Assembly: GCF_000407445.1 (NCBI RefSeq)
Contig: NZ_ASWB01000003.1
Coordinates: 62,001 to 126,000 of the forward strand
Length of the DNA: 64,000 bases
Source: Enterococcus moraviensis ATCC BAA-383
Lineage (GTDB): Bacteria; Bacillota; Bacilli; Lactobacillales; Enterococcaceae
Reading direction: 5' to 3'
Position 1 is the stretch's first letter; every line of letters starts with the position of its first letter. A model generated the notes under the pieces. It did not search any database. It saw nothing but the letters and a program-made list of their open reading frames with translations, and was not told where the DNA came from. The position numbers and the translations under genes were made by a program. Shown here piece by piece: positions 8,579 through 18,099 of the stretch.

Positions 8579-9979
8579 ATGAAAGCAACAACACATACAG
8601 CAGCAGATGCTGCAACCTATAAAGGGACAAATAAATTACTGATAGGGATCGTATTAAGTGTTTTGACCTATTGGCTATTTGCCCAATCTTTACTGAATAT
8701 GGCGCCAGCCGTGCAAAGTGACTTAGGTGTTTCCTCTGGCGTTTTAAGCATAGGAATTTCTATGACTGGTTTATTTTCTGGTATCTTTATCGTCGTAGCT
8801 GGCGGTTTAGCGGATAAATTAGGTAGAATGAAATTAACGTATATTGGCCTTATTTTAAGTGTTATCGGTTCAGCAGCTTTAGTTGTTGCACATGGACCTA
8901 TTTTATTTATTGGCGGTCGCATCCTACAAGGATTATCAGCGGCTTGTATCATGCCCGCGACAATGGCATTAGTCAAAACCTATTATGAAGGAAAAGATCG
9001 TCAACGTGCGCTAAGTTTTTGGTCGATTGGCTCTTGGGGCGGTTCTGGGTTATGTTCATTCTTTGGTGGCGCTGTTGCTAGTTCTTTAGGGTGGCGTTAT
9101 GTCTTTATTTTTTCAATTATCGTTTCGATTTGTAGCGCGCTCTTGATTTTTGGTACCCCTGAAAGTAAAGTCGTTAACGATAGTAATAGTAAATTTGACT
9201 CAATTGGGTTACTTTTGTTTATCGTTTCTATGGTTGCCTTAAATATTGTTGTTTCTAAAGGGTCTGAATTAGGTTGGACTAGCCCAATCGTACTTATTTT
9301 AGCAGCAGTCGTTATCATTGGTTTGATTGCATTTTATAAGGTGGAGCAAGCCATCGATAATAGTTTTGTTGAGTTCTCTTTATTTGAAAATCGCGGTTAT
9401 CTTGGTGCAACCATTTCTAATTTCTTGTTAAATGCAGTCGCTGGTACCTTGATTGTGATCAACACCTATGTTCAGCAAGGACGTGGTCTTTCTTCAGCTA
9501 AAACTGGGATGTTATCAATTGGCTACTTGTGTTTAGTTTTGATCACAATTCGAATCGGCGAAAAATTATTACAAACCATCGGAGCGAAGAAACCCATGTT
9601 GTGGGGAACCATTCTTTCTGGTACTGGAGTAGGGCTGATGGCATTAACCATGGTTACAGGTACTGCCTATTTTGTCTTAGTTTTCATTGGTTACAGTTTG
9701 TTTGGGATGGGACTAGGAATGTATGCTACACCTTCTACAGACACTGCAATTTCAAGTGTACCAAATGAAAAAGCAGGGGTGGCTTCTGGTATTTATAAAA
9801 TGGCTAGTTCCCTTGGTGGCGCTTTAGGCGTAGCGATTTCTGCTGCTGTTTATAACGGATTTAGTGCGAGTGGCAATTACACGCAAGGTGCAACATTTGG
9901 TTTGCTGACCAATATTCTTTTCTGTGTTTTAGCCTTATGTTCCATCGTTTTTATTATTCCAAAAGAAAAACAAGTGTAG
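8579..9979 (+). CDS. MFS transporter, DHA2-like (about 14 helices)
   Basis: This 466-residue integral membrane protein belongs to the major facilitator superfamily. The loop motif after helix 2 reads GGLADKLGRMKLTYIG, the classic MFS motif A, and GRILQGLSAACIMPA resembles the antiporter motif of drug:H+ antiporters. It sits between two M20 peptidases in one operon, which suggests it carries their substrate or product rather than a drug. A Shine-Dalgarno sequence, GAAGGAG, overlaps the end of the upstream gene. Direction of transport cannot be inferred. Confidence 0.85.
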   Translation: MKATTHTAADAATYKGTNKLLIGIVLSVLTYWLFAQSLLNMAPAVQSDLGVSSGVLSIGISMTGLFSGIFIVVAGGLADKLGRMKLTYIGLILSVIGSAALVVAHGPILFIGGRILQGLSAACIMPATMALVKTYYEGKDRQRALSFWSIGSWGGSGLCSFFGGAVASSLGWRYVFIFSIIVSICSALLIFGTPESKVVNDSNSKFDSIGLLLFIVSMVALNIVVSKGSELGWTSPIVLILAAVVIIGLIAFYKVEQAIDNSFVEFSLFENRGYLGATISNFLLNAVAGTLIVINTYVQQGRGLSSAKTGMLSIGYLCLVLITIRIGEKLLQTIGAKKPMLWGTILSGTGVGLMALTMVTGTAYFVLVFIGYSLFGMGLGMYATPSTDTAISSVPNEKAGVASGIYKMASSLGGALGVAISAAVYNGFSASGNYTQGATFGLLTNILFCVLALCSIVFIIPKEKQV

Positions 9980-9992
9980 GGAGAGAAGTTTC

Positions 9993-11138
9993 ATGGATAA
10001 TCAAGAAGCGTTACAGTTATTGAAAGAAGTTGTACAAATCAAAAGTATTTTAGGAAACGAAAAATTAGTTGCGGATAAATTACAAGCACTATTTGAACAG
10101 CACGATATTCCTTGTGAACAAGTCGAATATAGCGCAGGACGGAATCAATTGGTTGCAACATTAAAAGGTAGTGAAACAGGTCCAGTTCTAGGTTTTTCTG
10201 GTCATATGGATGTGGTGCCTGTTGGGGAAATCCCTTGGGAGGAAGATCCATTTGCGGCGATTGAAAAAGATGGATTGCTTTATGGTCGTGGAACCTGTGA
10301 TATGAAATCCGGCTTAATTGCAGCAGTTGTTGCAATGATTCGTTTAAAAGAAGCAGGCGCAAATTTCAAAGGAACGGTAAAACTTTTAGCTACGGTGGGA
10401 GAAGAAACAAGTGCCATCGGTTCCGGTCAATTAGTTGATCAAGGATACGCAGATGACCTTGACGCATTAGTGATTGGTGAACCGACAAATGTTGAAATCG
10501 GTGTGGCACACAAAGGGGCTTTATGGCCTCGCATCACAACATATGGCAAAACAGCACACGGTTCAATGCCAGATCAAGGCGTAAATGCGATCGAGCATAT
10601 GTTGCTCGTTTTAAATGCTTTTAAAGAAACCTTCGATTTTTCTCAATCAGTAGACGAACTGGTCGGTGCCTCAACATCTAGCCTTGATATTATCAAAGGT
10701 GGTAATGGGACCAACGTTGTTCCCGACAAATGTACTGTTGAAATCGATATTCGTACTATCAAAGCACAAGATCATACTGAATTAAAACAACAATTTAACG
10801 CAATGCTTGATAAATTAACGGCGACTGTGCCTAATTTTAAAGCTGAGATTGAATTTATCAATGATCTTCCTTCTATGAAAACAGAACTTGATGATCCTTT
10901 CACCCTATTAACACAACAAGTTGTTTCAAATGTTACAGGTGAAACAGCCAATACATTTGGCATGACTGGTTATACTGATGGCTCACAATTTGGCCGTGTC
11001 AAAAAAGAGTTTCCTATTTTGATACTCGGTCCAGGTGAAACAAAATACGCTCATCAACCGAATGAATTTGTTGCGATCAACGATTTTTACCAAATGATCA
11101 CAATTAATGAAAACATTGCAAAAGAATTATTGAAATAA
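9993..11138 (+). CDS. M20 peptidase of the ArgE/DapE group
   Basis: The 381-residue di-zinc hydrolase carries GFSGHMDVVPVG, LYGRGTCDMKSG and ATVGEETSAIGSG, giving the His, Asp and Glu residues typical of ArgE/DapE deacylases and desuccinylases. The lid domain sequence AHGSMPDQGVNAIEHM is also present. It is the last gene of the M20-MFS-M20 operon, 13 bases after the transporter, with AGGGAGAG as ribosome site. Without biosynthetic neighbours I prefer a catabolic role over true diaminopimelate synthesis. Confidence 0.87.
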   Translation: MDNQEALQLLKEVVQIKSILGNEKLVADKLQALFEQHDIPCEQVEYSAGRNQLVATLKGSETGPVLGFSGHMDVVPVGEIPWEEDPFAAIEKDGLLYGRGTCDMKSGLIAAVVAMIRLKEAGANFKGTVKLLATVGEETSAIGSGQLVDQGYADDLDALVIGEPTNVEIGVAHKGALWPRITTYGKTAHGSMPDQGVNAIEHMLLVLNAFKETFDFSQSVDELVGASTSSLDIIKGGNGTNVVPDKCTVEIDIRTIKAQDHTELKQQFNAMLDKLTATVPNFKAEIEFINDLPSMKTELDDPFTLLTQQVVSNVTGETANTFGMTGYTDGSQFGRVKKEFPILILGPGETKYAHQPNEFVAINDFYQMITINENIAKELLK

Positions 11139-11143
11139 ACGTG

Positions 11144-11187
11144 AAAAAAGCCAAAAAGAACTTGTTAAAGTTCATTTTGGCTTTTTA
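11144..11187. terminator. Bidirectional terminator between convergent genes
   Basis: The stem AGCCAAAA..GAACT pairs with AGTTC..TTTTGGCT (11149-11182) with A-rich and T-rich flanks on both sides. It ends the M20/MFS operon on the plus strand and the Mga-like gene on the minus strand. Confidence 0.85.
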
Positions 11188-11205
11188 TCTTTTACACTAT
11201 CAATT

Positions 11206-12687
11206 TCAGAGCTCAAATAATTTTTTCGTCAGTCTTTCTAACTCTCCTGTTGCAGGAAACTGTGACACTTTAATATTCAAACAATCTTCGATTGGTAGCA
11301 ACATCACATGATTATAAATAATCACATCGATGCCTTCTCTTTTTACATACTCTTCCGTAATTTTTTCATTGAATACCCAAACGACATCAAAATTCCCAGG
11401 AATTCGCTTTTTCAAAAGAGCGATCAAATGCTGAACATAGCACGCTTCTCCAGAAATGCTTAAAAGTATTTTTTTATTATTTTCTATTGTCGTATCGATC
11501 AAATATGAACTAAATAGTAAACTTAGATTCGTCGCAATATCTTCTGGGTAGACTAACGGTGCATCATGAGCCAACTCAACTTTGTTTAATTTAGCCAAAC
11601 AAGATTGATAAATTTCCGGAAATTCAGTTTGAGCATATTGATTCAATTCAAATGAGTTCCGCTGAAATAACGGCGTTACCCTTGATAATAAACTGATATT
11701 TTCCAAGAATGAATTCACACAATGATACATCTCTTTGCTTCTTGACAAATCAAGAGGGAGACTACCTTTAAAATCAAAAATAGTATTGTATTGATTCTCG
11801 TATGAATGTTTACGAGTAAGATTGATTGAATAGATTTCACCTTCAGGCGGTAAATAAATCACACTAGCCAATGTTACAACATATGCATACAAATGTTCTT
11901 CATAAGGCAATGTCTCAATCGAAAAATATTTTTTCATTAATTGATCATAGATTTCCGAAAACACATCAAAACGCTCTGTCATTGGGTATTTTTGTTTGAC
12001 GTTCGTTCTTGGCAAAATAAATGAACCTTTTGTGACTCTTTGTAAGATAACATGGTGCCACAATTTTGCTCGATTCGCATCTAAAGTCAAAACACGCTGA
12101 TATCTAGTTAAAAAGGCCTCTTGAAACTCATAATAAAACTTTTGAATGGTTTTATCTAAGTGAACATCTTCTTCTCTCCAACCACGTTGACTTGTGTAAT
12201 CAAAATATAAATACCGAATATTTGCTTCTTCACCGATCAACGCTAAAAATGGAGATAATTGCAACGTTAGATTATAGCGTTCCAAAACCTCTGTTAGGCT
12301 AGGCAAATAGCGCCGTAATGTACGTTCAGACAACCAAATCCGTTCGCACCACGTTTCGATTGAATATTCTTCCCCATCCAATAGTGCACTTAACAATGTA
12401 AAAAGCGGCTGTTGATCAATGATATCTGATAATATTTCTTCTATGGTATACGTACTGTCTCGATTGAAGATAATGGTTTCTTTTTTAACTTGAACAAATC
12501 CATCAATCACTGGGCTATATTCCTGTAACAACGCCAAATCACTCTTTAACGTTTTTTTCGTTACACCTAAGTTAGCAGCTACATCTTCCATTGTTAATAA
12601 ATCAGAGGTATCAGCTAAAAAATAAATTAAATGAATCAGGCGAATCGCTTTTTTATCCGTTACTAAATCCATATACAATTTCCGCAT
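11206..12687 (-). CDS. Mga-family transcriptional regulator
   Basis: This 493-residue DNA-binding protein resembles Mga/AtxA-type virulence regulators. A first HTH is near residues 34-60 (MEDVAANLGVTKKTLKSDLALL) and a second near 108-135 (WCERIWLSERTLRRYLPSL), followed by PRD-like helices. The C-terminal segment near 395-470 (ILLSISGEACYVQHLIALL) resembles PTS EIIB. PRDs in this family are phosphorylated by the PTS and link activity to sugar supply. It is a single gene convergent with the M20 operon, and its targets are not evident. Confidence 0.85.
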   Translation of the reverse strand: MRKLYMDLVTDKKAIRLIHLIYFLADTSDLLTMEDVAANLGVTKKTLKSDLALLQEYSPVIDGFVQVKKETIIFNRDSTYTIEEILSDIIDQQPLFTLLSALLDGEEYSIETWCERIWLSERTLRRYLPSLTEVLERYNLTLQLSPFLALIGEEANIRYLYFDYTSQRGWREEDVHLDKTIQKFYYEFQEAFLTRYQRVLTLDANRAKLWHHVILQRVTKGSFILPRTNVKQKYPMTERFDVFSEIYDQLMKKYFSIETLPYEEHLYAYVVTLASVIYLPPEGEIYSINLTRKHSYENQYNTIFDFKGSLPLDLSRSKEMYHCVNSFLENISLLSRVTPLFQRNSFELNQYAQTEFPEIYQSCLAKLNKVELAHDAPLVYPEDIATNLSLLFSSYLIDTTIENNKKILLSISGEACYVQHLIALLKKRIPGNFDVVWVFNEKITEEYVKREGIDVIIYNHVMLLPIEDCLNIKVSQFPATGELERLTKKLFEL

Positions 12688-12797
12688 GTTTTTGCCCCCT
12701 AAGTGTGAACATATTTTCTTGTCAAATAAAATTCCTTACTTTAAAGACAGTATAGCATGTGCCTTATAAAAAAACGCTTGATATGATTTCTTCTTTC

Positions 12798-14294
12798 TCA
12801 TAAAAGAGGGGCAAAAAGGCCACAGATACGTCCTTTTATTTTCTGCCAAAGACTTCTTTTCAAAAGATCATTTCCGGTAATTCTTTTTGACTTCTGCAAA
12901 TCGTTGGTAAAATCGGTAGCTAATTTTTGCACTGCCTCTCCATTATATAAAATAGCAGAAACTTCATGATTGATATCAAAGCTACGAATGTCAAAATTGG
13001 TTGAGCCAATCGTTGCTATTTCGTCATCTACGATCATTACTTTGCAATGCAAAAACGCTGTATCGTCGTATTTATATACGTGTATGCCCGCACTGATGAG
13101 CGCCTCCAAATAAAAATCATTGCCATAATAAGAGAGTTTCCTATCCCCTTTTCCTGGTATGATGATGTCCACCTTGATGCCATTTCGCGCTGTTCTCCGC
13201 AATAGCTCAAGCATTTCATCATCTGGTACAAAGTAAGGACTTGCAATGGAAATTTTGACTTTTGCCGAATCAATCAAGTTAAATAAAACATCACGCACCA
13301 CTCGTTCCTGGTCATACGGACCGCCATAAATGACTTGCCCCTCATCATTTCCTACAACACTCGTTGGAAAATACGTTTTAGCCATAAACTCATTCGCACT
13401 GCCAGCAAGATTTTTCATATACAACCAATCATAAAGAAATGTTTCCTGTAATTGCATAACCAATGGGCCACTTATTTTCAAATGACTATCTCGCCAATGA
13501 GAAAACTTAGACGTAATACCTAAATACTCATTCCCAATATTCAAACCACCAGTAAAGCCAACTTTCCCATCAATAACGATTACTTTTCGATGGTTGCGCC
13601 AATTGGCTCTAGAAAAATGATAAAACGAACGGATTGGATTAAAAACCGCTACTTCCATTCCCGCCGCTTTCAATGATTCCAGATAGGTATCTGATAACTT
13701 CACTGATCCTAAACCATCTACAGCAAAACGAACGTTGACCCCTTCCTGCGCCTTTTGGATCAATGTTTTTCTAAGTTTGTCTGCCAGTTCATCTTCTTTA
13801 ATAATAAAATAAAACAAATGAATATGTTCTTTGGCTTCATTCAATTCTGAAAAAATAGCTTCAAAGGTCTCTTGTCCATCTGTAAGAACGTCAAAGTGAT
13901 TACCACCTAATACTTTTTTACCTGATAGACGTTCATTTTTCCTTTCCAACAGACTTTGATGCTCCAAATCAATGGTTTTTAGACCTTGAACGTAGTGAAG
14001 TAGCTTTTTTTGTTCTTCTTTTTGAATGATGGTACTTTTCAGTTGGCTTCTTCCAACAAACAGGTATAAAAATACACCAACAATTGGCACACAATACAAA
14101 GTCAGTATCCAAGCAATTTTAATACTTGTGACATCAGTCCGCTTAAATAAAATATAGACACTTAATAAAATAGCCATCAGTTCAAACAACATAAATACTA
14201 TCAAAAGAAATTGTGGAAACAGAATAAAAAGAACCCCTAATGTGATTAGTATAACAAATAAAAAAATCATAAATTGACGCAATGTTTTATTCAT
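12798..14294 (-). CDS. cls: Cardiolipin synthase
   Basis: The 498-residue phospholipase D superfamily enzyme condenses two phosphatidylglycerol molecules into cardiolipin and glycerol at the membrane. Two N-terminal helices (residues about 8-65) precede two HKD motifs, HRKVIVIDGKVGFTGG near residue 245 and HCKVMIVDDEIATIGS near 425, each with the required His, Lys and Asp. Length is typical for Gram-positive Cls. It appears monocistronic, and its stop is about 110 bases from the divergent Mga-like gene start. Confidence 0.94.
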   Translation of the reverse strand: MNKTLRQFMIFLFVILITLGVLFILFPQFLLIVFMLFELMAILLSVYILFKRTDVTSIKIAWILTLYCVPIVGVFLYLFVGRSQLKSTIIQKEEQKKLLHYVQGLKTIDLEHQSLLERKNERLSGKKVLGGNHFDVLTDGQETFEAIFSELNEAKEHIHLFYFIIKEDELADKLRKTLIQKAQEGVNVRFAVDGLGSVKLSDTYLESLKAAGMEVAVFNPIRSFYHFSRANWRNHRKVIVIDGKVGFTGGLNIGNEYLGITSKFSHWRDSHLKISGPLVMQLQETFLYDWLYMKNLAGSANEFMAKTYFPTSVVGNDEGQVIYGGPYDQERVVRDVLFNLIDSAKVKISIASPYFVPDDEMLELLRRTARNGIKVDIIIPGKGDRKLSYYGNDFYLEALISAGIHVYKYDDTAFLHCKVMIVDDEIATIGSTNFDIRSFDINHEVSAILYNGEAVQKLATDFTNDLQKSKRITGNDLLKRSLWQKIKGRICGLFAPLL

Positions 14295-14510
14295 CTTTAT
14301 CCTCCTTTAAATAACATTTGTTTTATAAAAAAAGATTCTTTATCTCATATACCGCATTCATAAAGATTACCTTATAGGTATTATAATATCGAATAGAAAC
14401 TCAATAATAAAGGCATTTTTTTCAGATTTAGAGAAAAAAATGACACTCATCACTTGGGCCAAGAGTTAAGCCTTAGTCCCTACTGACTTTTCATTAAAAT
14501 AAAACAGTAC

Positions 14511-14549
14511 AATGGCAAAAAAAATCGTTTTTGTGCTTTTTTTGCCATT
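14511..14549. repeat. Inverted repeat with 13-bp arms in the cls-14608 intergenic region
   Basis: AATGGCAAAAAAA (14511-14523) and TTTTTTTGCCATT (14537-14549) are perfect inverted arms around a 13-base loop. It resembles a terminator, yet no gene points at it from the left. It may be a leader attenuator for the operon starting at 14608, 60 bases away. The rest of 14295-14607 shows only AT-rich promoter-like sequence. Confidence 0.6.
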
Positions 14550-14607
14550 CATTTACGAAGGGCATCATGGTAAATTTGTGACATAGAAAACAAAGGGAGG
14601 ACCCGGC

Positions 14608-14817
14608 ATGAAAATCGAACAGTATTTTTCTTATGGTTACCTATTCGAAGCCAAGTTATTAAATACACATGGTGAAACGATTGCGAAAAAATTTGTTTCG
14701 ATGGAGCCAAATGAAGAGGTAGCGATGGAAAAAATAATTTCTCATATCTCTTTATTACAAGATTTTAAGTTACATCGTATCAAGCTGATTGATGAAGTTT
14801 GGATGGTTGCAGAGTAA
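14608..14817 (+). CDS. Small protein of unknown function, first gene of peptidase operon
   Basis: This is a 69-residue soluble protein with a very strong ribosome site (GGGAGG, 9 bases before ATG), so it is probably really translated. I do not recognise the family. It has mixed polarity, no helix long enough to span a membrane and no Cys. Its stop is about 30 bases before the M20 peptidase gene, with which it should be co-transcribed. It may be a partner of the peptidase, but nothing in the sequence proves this. Confidence 0.7.
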   Translation: MKIEQYFSYGYLFEAKLLNTHGETIAKKFVSMEPNEEVAMEKIISHISLLQDFKLHRIKLIDEVWMVAE

Positions 14818-14845
14818 TAGGTTTGAATAAGAAAGGATGTTTTGT

Positions 14846-15985
14846 ATGAATAGACAAAGATTAGTAGCAACATTTACGGAATTAGTTGAAGTGGCTTCGG
14901 TTTCGGGGAAAGAAGGAGACTTTGTTCAACTCTTGAAGAATAAATTAACGACTTTAGGTTTAACAGTCTATGAAGATGATTCAATGAAAACAACTGGGCT
15001 TGGCGCTAATAACATCATCGCCAGATACACCGGAAATTTAGAAAAAGAACCCGTCTTCTTCTCTTGCCACGTAGATACGGTTGAGCCTGGTGAAGGGATT
15101 GAGGTCATTGAAAAAAATGATATTCTCTATTCCAAAGGTGAAACCATTTTAGGCGCTGATAATAAAGCTGGTATTGCGATTCTTCTAGAAATGGTTGAAA
15201 CGATCATAGAAAATAATATAGAAACAGGCCCCTTCGAATTCGTTTTTTCTCCTGGTGAAGAAATTGGTTTGATTGGAGCTGCCGCCTTAGATATGTCATT
15301 GATCAATTCAACATTTGGTTACGTCCTTGATAATTCTGGACCAGCTGGACATGGAATTATCGCCAGCCCATTCTTATATATGTTTGATATAGACGTAACT
15401 GGGAAAGCTGCACACGCTGGCTTAGAACCAGAAAAAGGGATTTCCGCTTTTACAATCCTACAATCAGCTCTGGATGGAATTCCATTTGGCAGATTAGATG
15501 AACACACAACGTCAAACATCGGAAAAATTTCAGGTGGTGCAGGAATCAATGTTGTGATGGAGCAATTGAAGCTCCAAGGAGAGGTACGATCGATTTCAGA
15601 TGAAAAAGCTCGTGATTTTCTTGCTGATTTAAAGCAAGCTTTTATAAAGGCAACTAGTCGCTATGGTGGTGATTTTACTCTTTCAATCGATCAAAAAGCC
15701 ACTGGGTTTCATTTAGCAAATGATTCAACACCAGTTCAAATCGCAAAAGTAGCTACAACAACAATCGGTCGAAGTTTTGTTTCTGAAATCAGTGGTGGTG
15801 GTAGTGATGCTAATATCTTCAATGCCTCTGGCAAACACACATTGAATCTGTCGATTGGCTATGAAGAAATCCACACAGTCAATGAATATATTCCCATTGA
15901 TGAGATGGTAAAATCCGTTGAATTAGCATTGGCTATTCTAGACCATATGCCAGATAGCTATCTTTCAAGTAGGTCAGTAAAATGA
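14846..15985 (+). CDS. M20 family peptidase (PepT-like)
   Basis: The 379-residue di-zinc peptidase is related to tripeptidase T and YqjE. Motifs are FSCHVDTVEPG, ILGADNKAGIAILLEM, FSPGEEIGLIGA and VLDNSGPAG, with a catalytic Asp next to the metal-binding His and the general-base Glu-Glu. An ATG nine bases earlier (14837) lies inside the ribosome site GAAAGGA, so I start at 14846 (MNRQRLV). Its last four bases overlap the YitT gene start (ATGA), so translation is coupled. The operon also encodes an ESS-like carrier that could feed it peptides. Confidence 0.88.
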   Translation: MNRQRLVATFTELVEVASVSGKEGDFVQLLKNKLTTLGLTVYEDDSMKTTGLGANNIIARYTGNLEKEPVFFSCHVDTVEPGEGIEVIEKNDILYSKGETILGADNKAGIAILLEMVETIIENNIETGPFEFVFSPGEEIGLIGAAALDMSLINSTFGYVLDNSGPAGHGIIASPFLYMFDIDVTGKAAHAGLEPEKGISAFTILQSALDGIPFGRLDEHTTSNIGKISGGAGINVVMEQLKLQGEVRSISDEKARDFLADLKQAFIKATSRYGGDFTLSIDQKATGFHLANDSTPVQIAKVATTTIGRSFVSEISGGGSDANIFNASGKHTLNLSIGYEEIHTVNEYIPIDEMVKSVELALAILDHMPDSYLSSRSVK

Positions 15986-16827
15986 CTGCGCTACGTAAAG
16001 GTCAAAATATCCTGTTGATCATCTTTGCAGTTCTGCTACTGAGTATCGCGATCAATATGTTTTTAGGGCCTCATCATATTGCAGCAGGCGGTGTGAGCGG
16101 CTTGGGTATTTTAGCAGAAGCTGCTTTTTCCATCGATCGATCCATTGTTGTTTTGGTACTAAATTGTGTGATGTTACTTTTAACCATTCTCTTTTTAGGA
16201 AAAAAAGTTTTCTTCAATACATTGATTGGTAGTTTACTTTTTCCTTTCTTTTTGGCTATTGTTCCAGAAATCATGGTCACATCCGATCGATTATTGTCTG
16301 TCCTTTTTGGTAGCGCCATTTTTGGGATTGGTGTTGCGATTCTTTATAAAATCGGCGCTTCAAGTGGGGGAACAACGATTCCTCCCCTAATTTTGCAAAA
16401 GTATTGGCATATCAATACATCCACTGGGTTACTCGTAACAGACGCTTTTATTGTTTTACTAAACGTATTCATTTTTGGGGTTGAGTCATTTCTGTTTGCG
16501 ATATTATCAATCATCATTACCTCTGTGGTGATGACGTATATTGAAACTGGAGTAAAACGAAGAAAGTCCATTTTGATTTTTAGTCAGGATAAAACGGCTG
16601 AAATAAAAGAGGAGTTACTGCAAACTGTCAATCGAGGAATCACCCTTTTCAATGTTACTGGCGGCAAAACACAACAGGAAAATCAAATGCTCATGATCGT
16701 CAGTTCAAATAGTGAATATCCTGCTGTAATGCAAGTGATTGATCAAATCGATCCAAGTTCATTTGTAATTGTTTCAAATGTTGCTGAAGTCCACGGTTTA
16801 GGATTTACGTATCATCCCATTCAATAA
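15982..16827 (+). CDS. YitT family membrane protein
   Basis: This is a 281-residue protein of the YitT/DUF161 family. It has five or six membrane helices in the first 200 residues (GPHHIAAGGVSGLGILAEA; GASSGGTTIPPLILQKYW) and a cytosolic DUF2179-type domain at the end (ILIFSQDKTAEIKEELLQ; GGKTQQENQMLMIVSS). The C-terminal domain has a ferredoxin-like fold thought to bind a ligand. Function of the family is not established. It is co-translated with the upstream peptidase and 30 bases before the ESS-like carrier. Confidence 0.85.
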   Translation: MTALRKGQNILLIIFAVLLLSIAINMFLGPHHIAAGGVSGLGILAEAAFSIDRSIVVLVLNCVMLLLTILFLGKKVFFNTLIGSLLFPFFLAIVPEIMVTSDRLLSVLFGSAIFGIGVAILYKIGASSGGTTIPPLILQKYWHINTSTGLLVTDAFIVLLNVFIFGVESFLFAILSIIITSVVMTYIETGVKRRKSILIFSQDKTAEIKEELLQTVNRGITLFNVTGGKTQQENQMLMIVSSNSEYPAVMQVIDQIDPSSFVIVSNVAEVHGLGFTYHPIQ

Positions 16828-16857
16828 AAATAACTTTTTAAAAAGGAGATCTATAGT

Positions 16858-18027
16858 ATGAATTCTGTGTTAGCGTTTACGATAATTATGTTGGTTTGGA
16901 CAGTTAGTGATTATATTTCGAAAAAGACAAAGTCGTTACTCTCAACATTATTGATTGCCTCATTGATTTTTTTGATTGGATTTAAAACAAACTTGTTTCC
17001 AGAAGATTTATTGCCTAGTTCATCATTATTAGCATTAGGGAGCACTGTAGTCGGTTTTATCCTCGTCCACCTCGGTACAACAATTAGTTTGAACGAATTT
17101 AAACAACAATGGCGAACCTTTTTAATTGGCGTCGCCGCAACACTGGGGATCGTTGCAGCTTTATTATTGGTTGGCCCTTTATTTGAAGACCAAAGTTATG
17201 CGATTGCAGCAATTGGCGCAATTTCTGGTGGAACAATTTCAATCATTATGGTTCAAGATGCTGCTATAGCCGCTGGGCTATTATCTGTAGCTGTCTTACC
17301 TGTTTTGATTTCTGCATTTCAGGGATTGATTGGTTTTCCATTGACCTCATTGATTTTAAGAAAAGAAGCCAATCGACTGCATCAAGAATATCAAGAAAAT
17401 CCTGCTGCGTTTACCAGCACTGAAAAAATAGAAGAAACAACACCGAAAAAGACGCGTTTACCTGAGCTTTTCCATACAACAGCTGGTACACTTTTTGTTG
17501 TTGGTGTTACTGTTTTGTTGGCTACACTCGTTAATAATTTAACAAACGGTATGATCAATACCTTTATTCTTTGCTTGCTGTTCGGGATTGCGTTAAGAGA
17601 GTTAAATATCTTTAAACCGAATATACTAAATGGTATTGACGCTTATGGTTTGATGATGCTTGCCATTCTGATTATTATCTTTGGTCCTTTAGCAACGATT
17701 TCTATTCATGACTTAATTGACTTGATCTTGCCACTAACGCTTTCATTTTTAGTTGGTGTTACAGGAAATGTGTTATTTGCAGCTATTGCTGGTAAGTTTC
17801 TTGGCTACAGTTTATCCATGTCGATTGCGATTGGTCTAACTTCACTGTATGGTTTCCCTGGCACGATGATTTTAAGCCAAGAAGCGGCTAAAAGTATCAA
17901 TGGAACGCCTGAAGAAATCGCCTTGATCGAAGGTCAGATATTGCCTAAGATGGTTATCGCAGGATTTTCAACCGTTACGATCACTTCCGTTTTTATTACA
18001 GGGATTTTAGTCAATTTGATCGGGTAA
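16858..18027 (+). CDS. Predicted ESS/GltS-like membrane transporter
   Basis: The 389-residue protein has about ten to twelve membrane helices. Two glycine-rich re-entrant-like segments in opposite halves (GAISGGTISIIMVQDAA; GLTSLYGFPGTMILSQEA) resemble the SGG motifs of sodium:glutamate symporters. A charged cytosolic loop (residues 170-205) splits the halves. I cannot name the subfamily. Close linkage to an M20 peptidase suggests transport of a peptide, acyl amino acid or amino acid. It has a strong ribosome site, AAAGGAG, and a powerful terminator follows. Confidence 0.6.
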   Translation: MNSVLAFTIIMLVWTVSDYISKKTKSLLSTLLIASLIFLIGFKTNLFPEDLLPSSSLLALGSTVVGFILVHLGTTISLNEFKQQWRTFLIGVAATLGIVAALLLVGPLFEDQSYAIAAIGAISGGTISIIMVQDAAIAAGLLSVAVLPVLISAFQGLIGFPLTSLILRKEANRLHQEYQENPAAFTSTEKIEETTPKKTRLPELFHTTAGTLFVVGVTVLLATLVNNLTNGMINTFILCLLFGIALRELNIFKPNILNGIDAYGLMMLAILIIIFGPLATISIHDLIDLILPLTLSFLVGVTGNVLFAAIAGKFLGYSLSMSIAIGLTSLYGFPGTMILSQEAAKSINGTPEEIALIEGQILPKMVIAGFSTVTITSVFITGILVNLIG

Positions 18028-18033
18028 TAGCAA

Positions 18034-18088
18034 AAACTAAAAAGCAATGGACGTCACTACACTTCGGACGTCCATTGCTTTTTAGTTT
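18034..18088. terminator. Strong bidirectional terminator
   Basis: A perfect 22-bp stem (arms 18034-18055 and 18067-18088) contains GCAATGGACGTC, with A-rich and T-rich ends. It separates the ESS-like gene from the convergent MFS gene. Confidence 0.92.
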
Positions 18089-18099
18089 GGTTTCATTTA

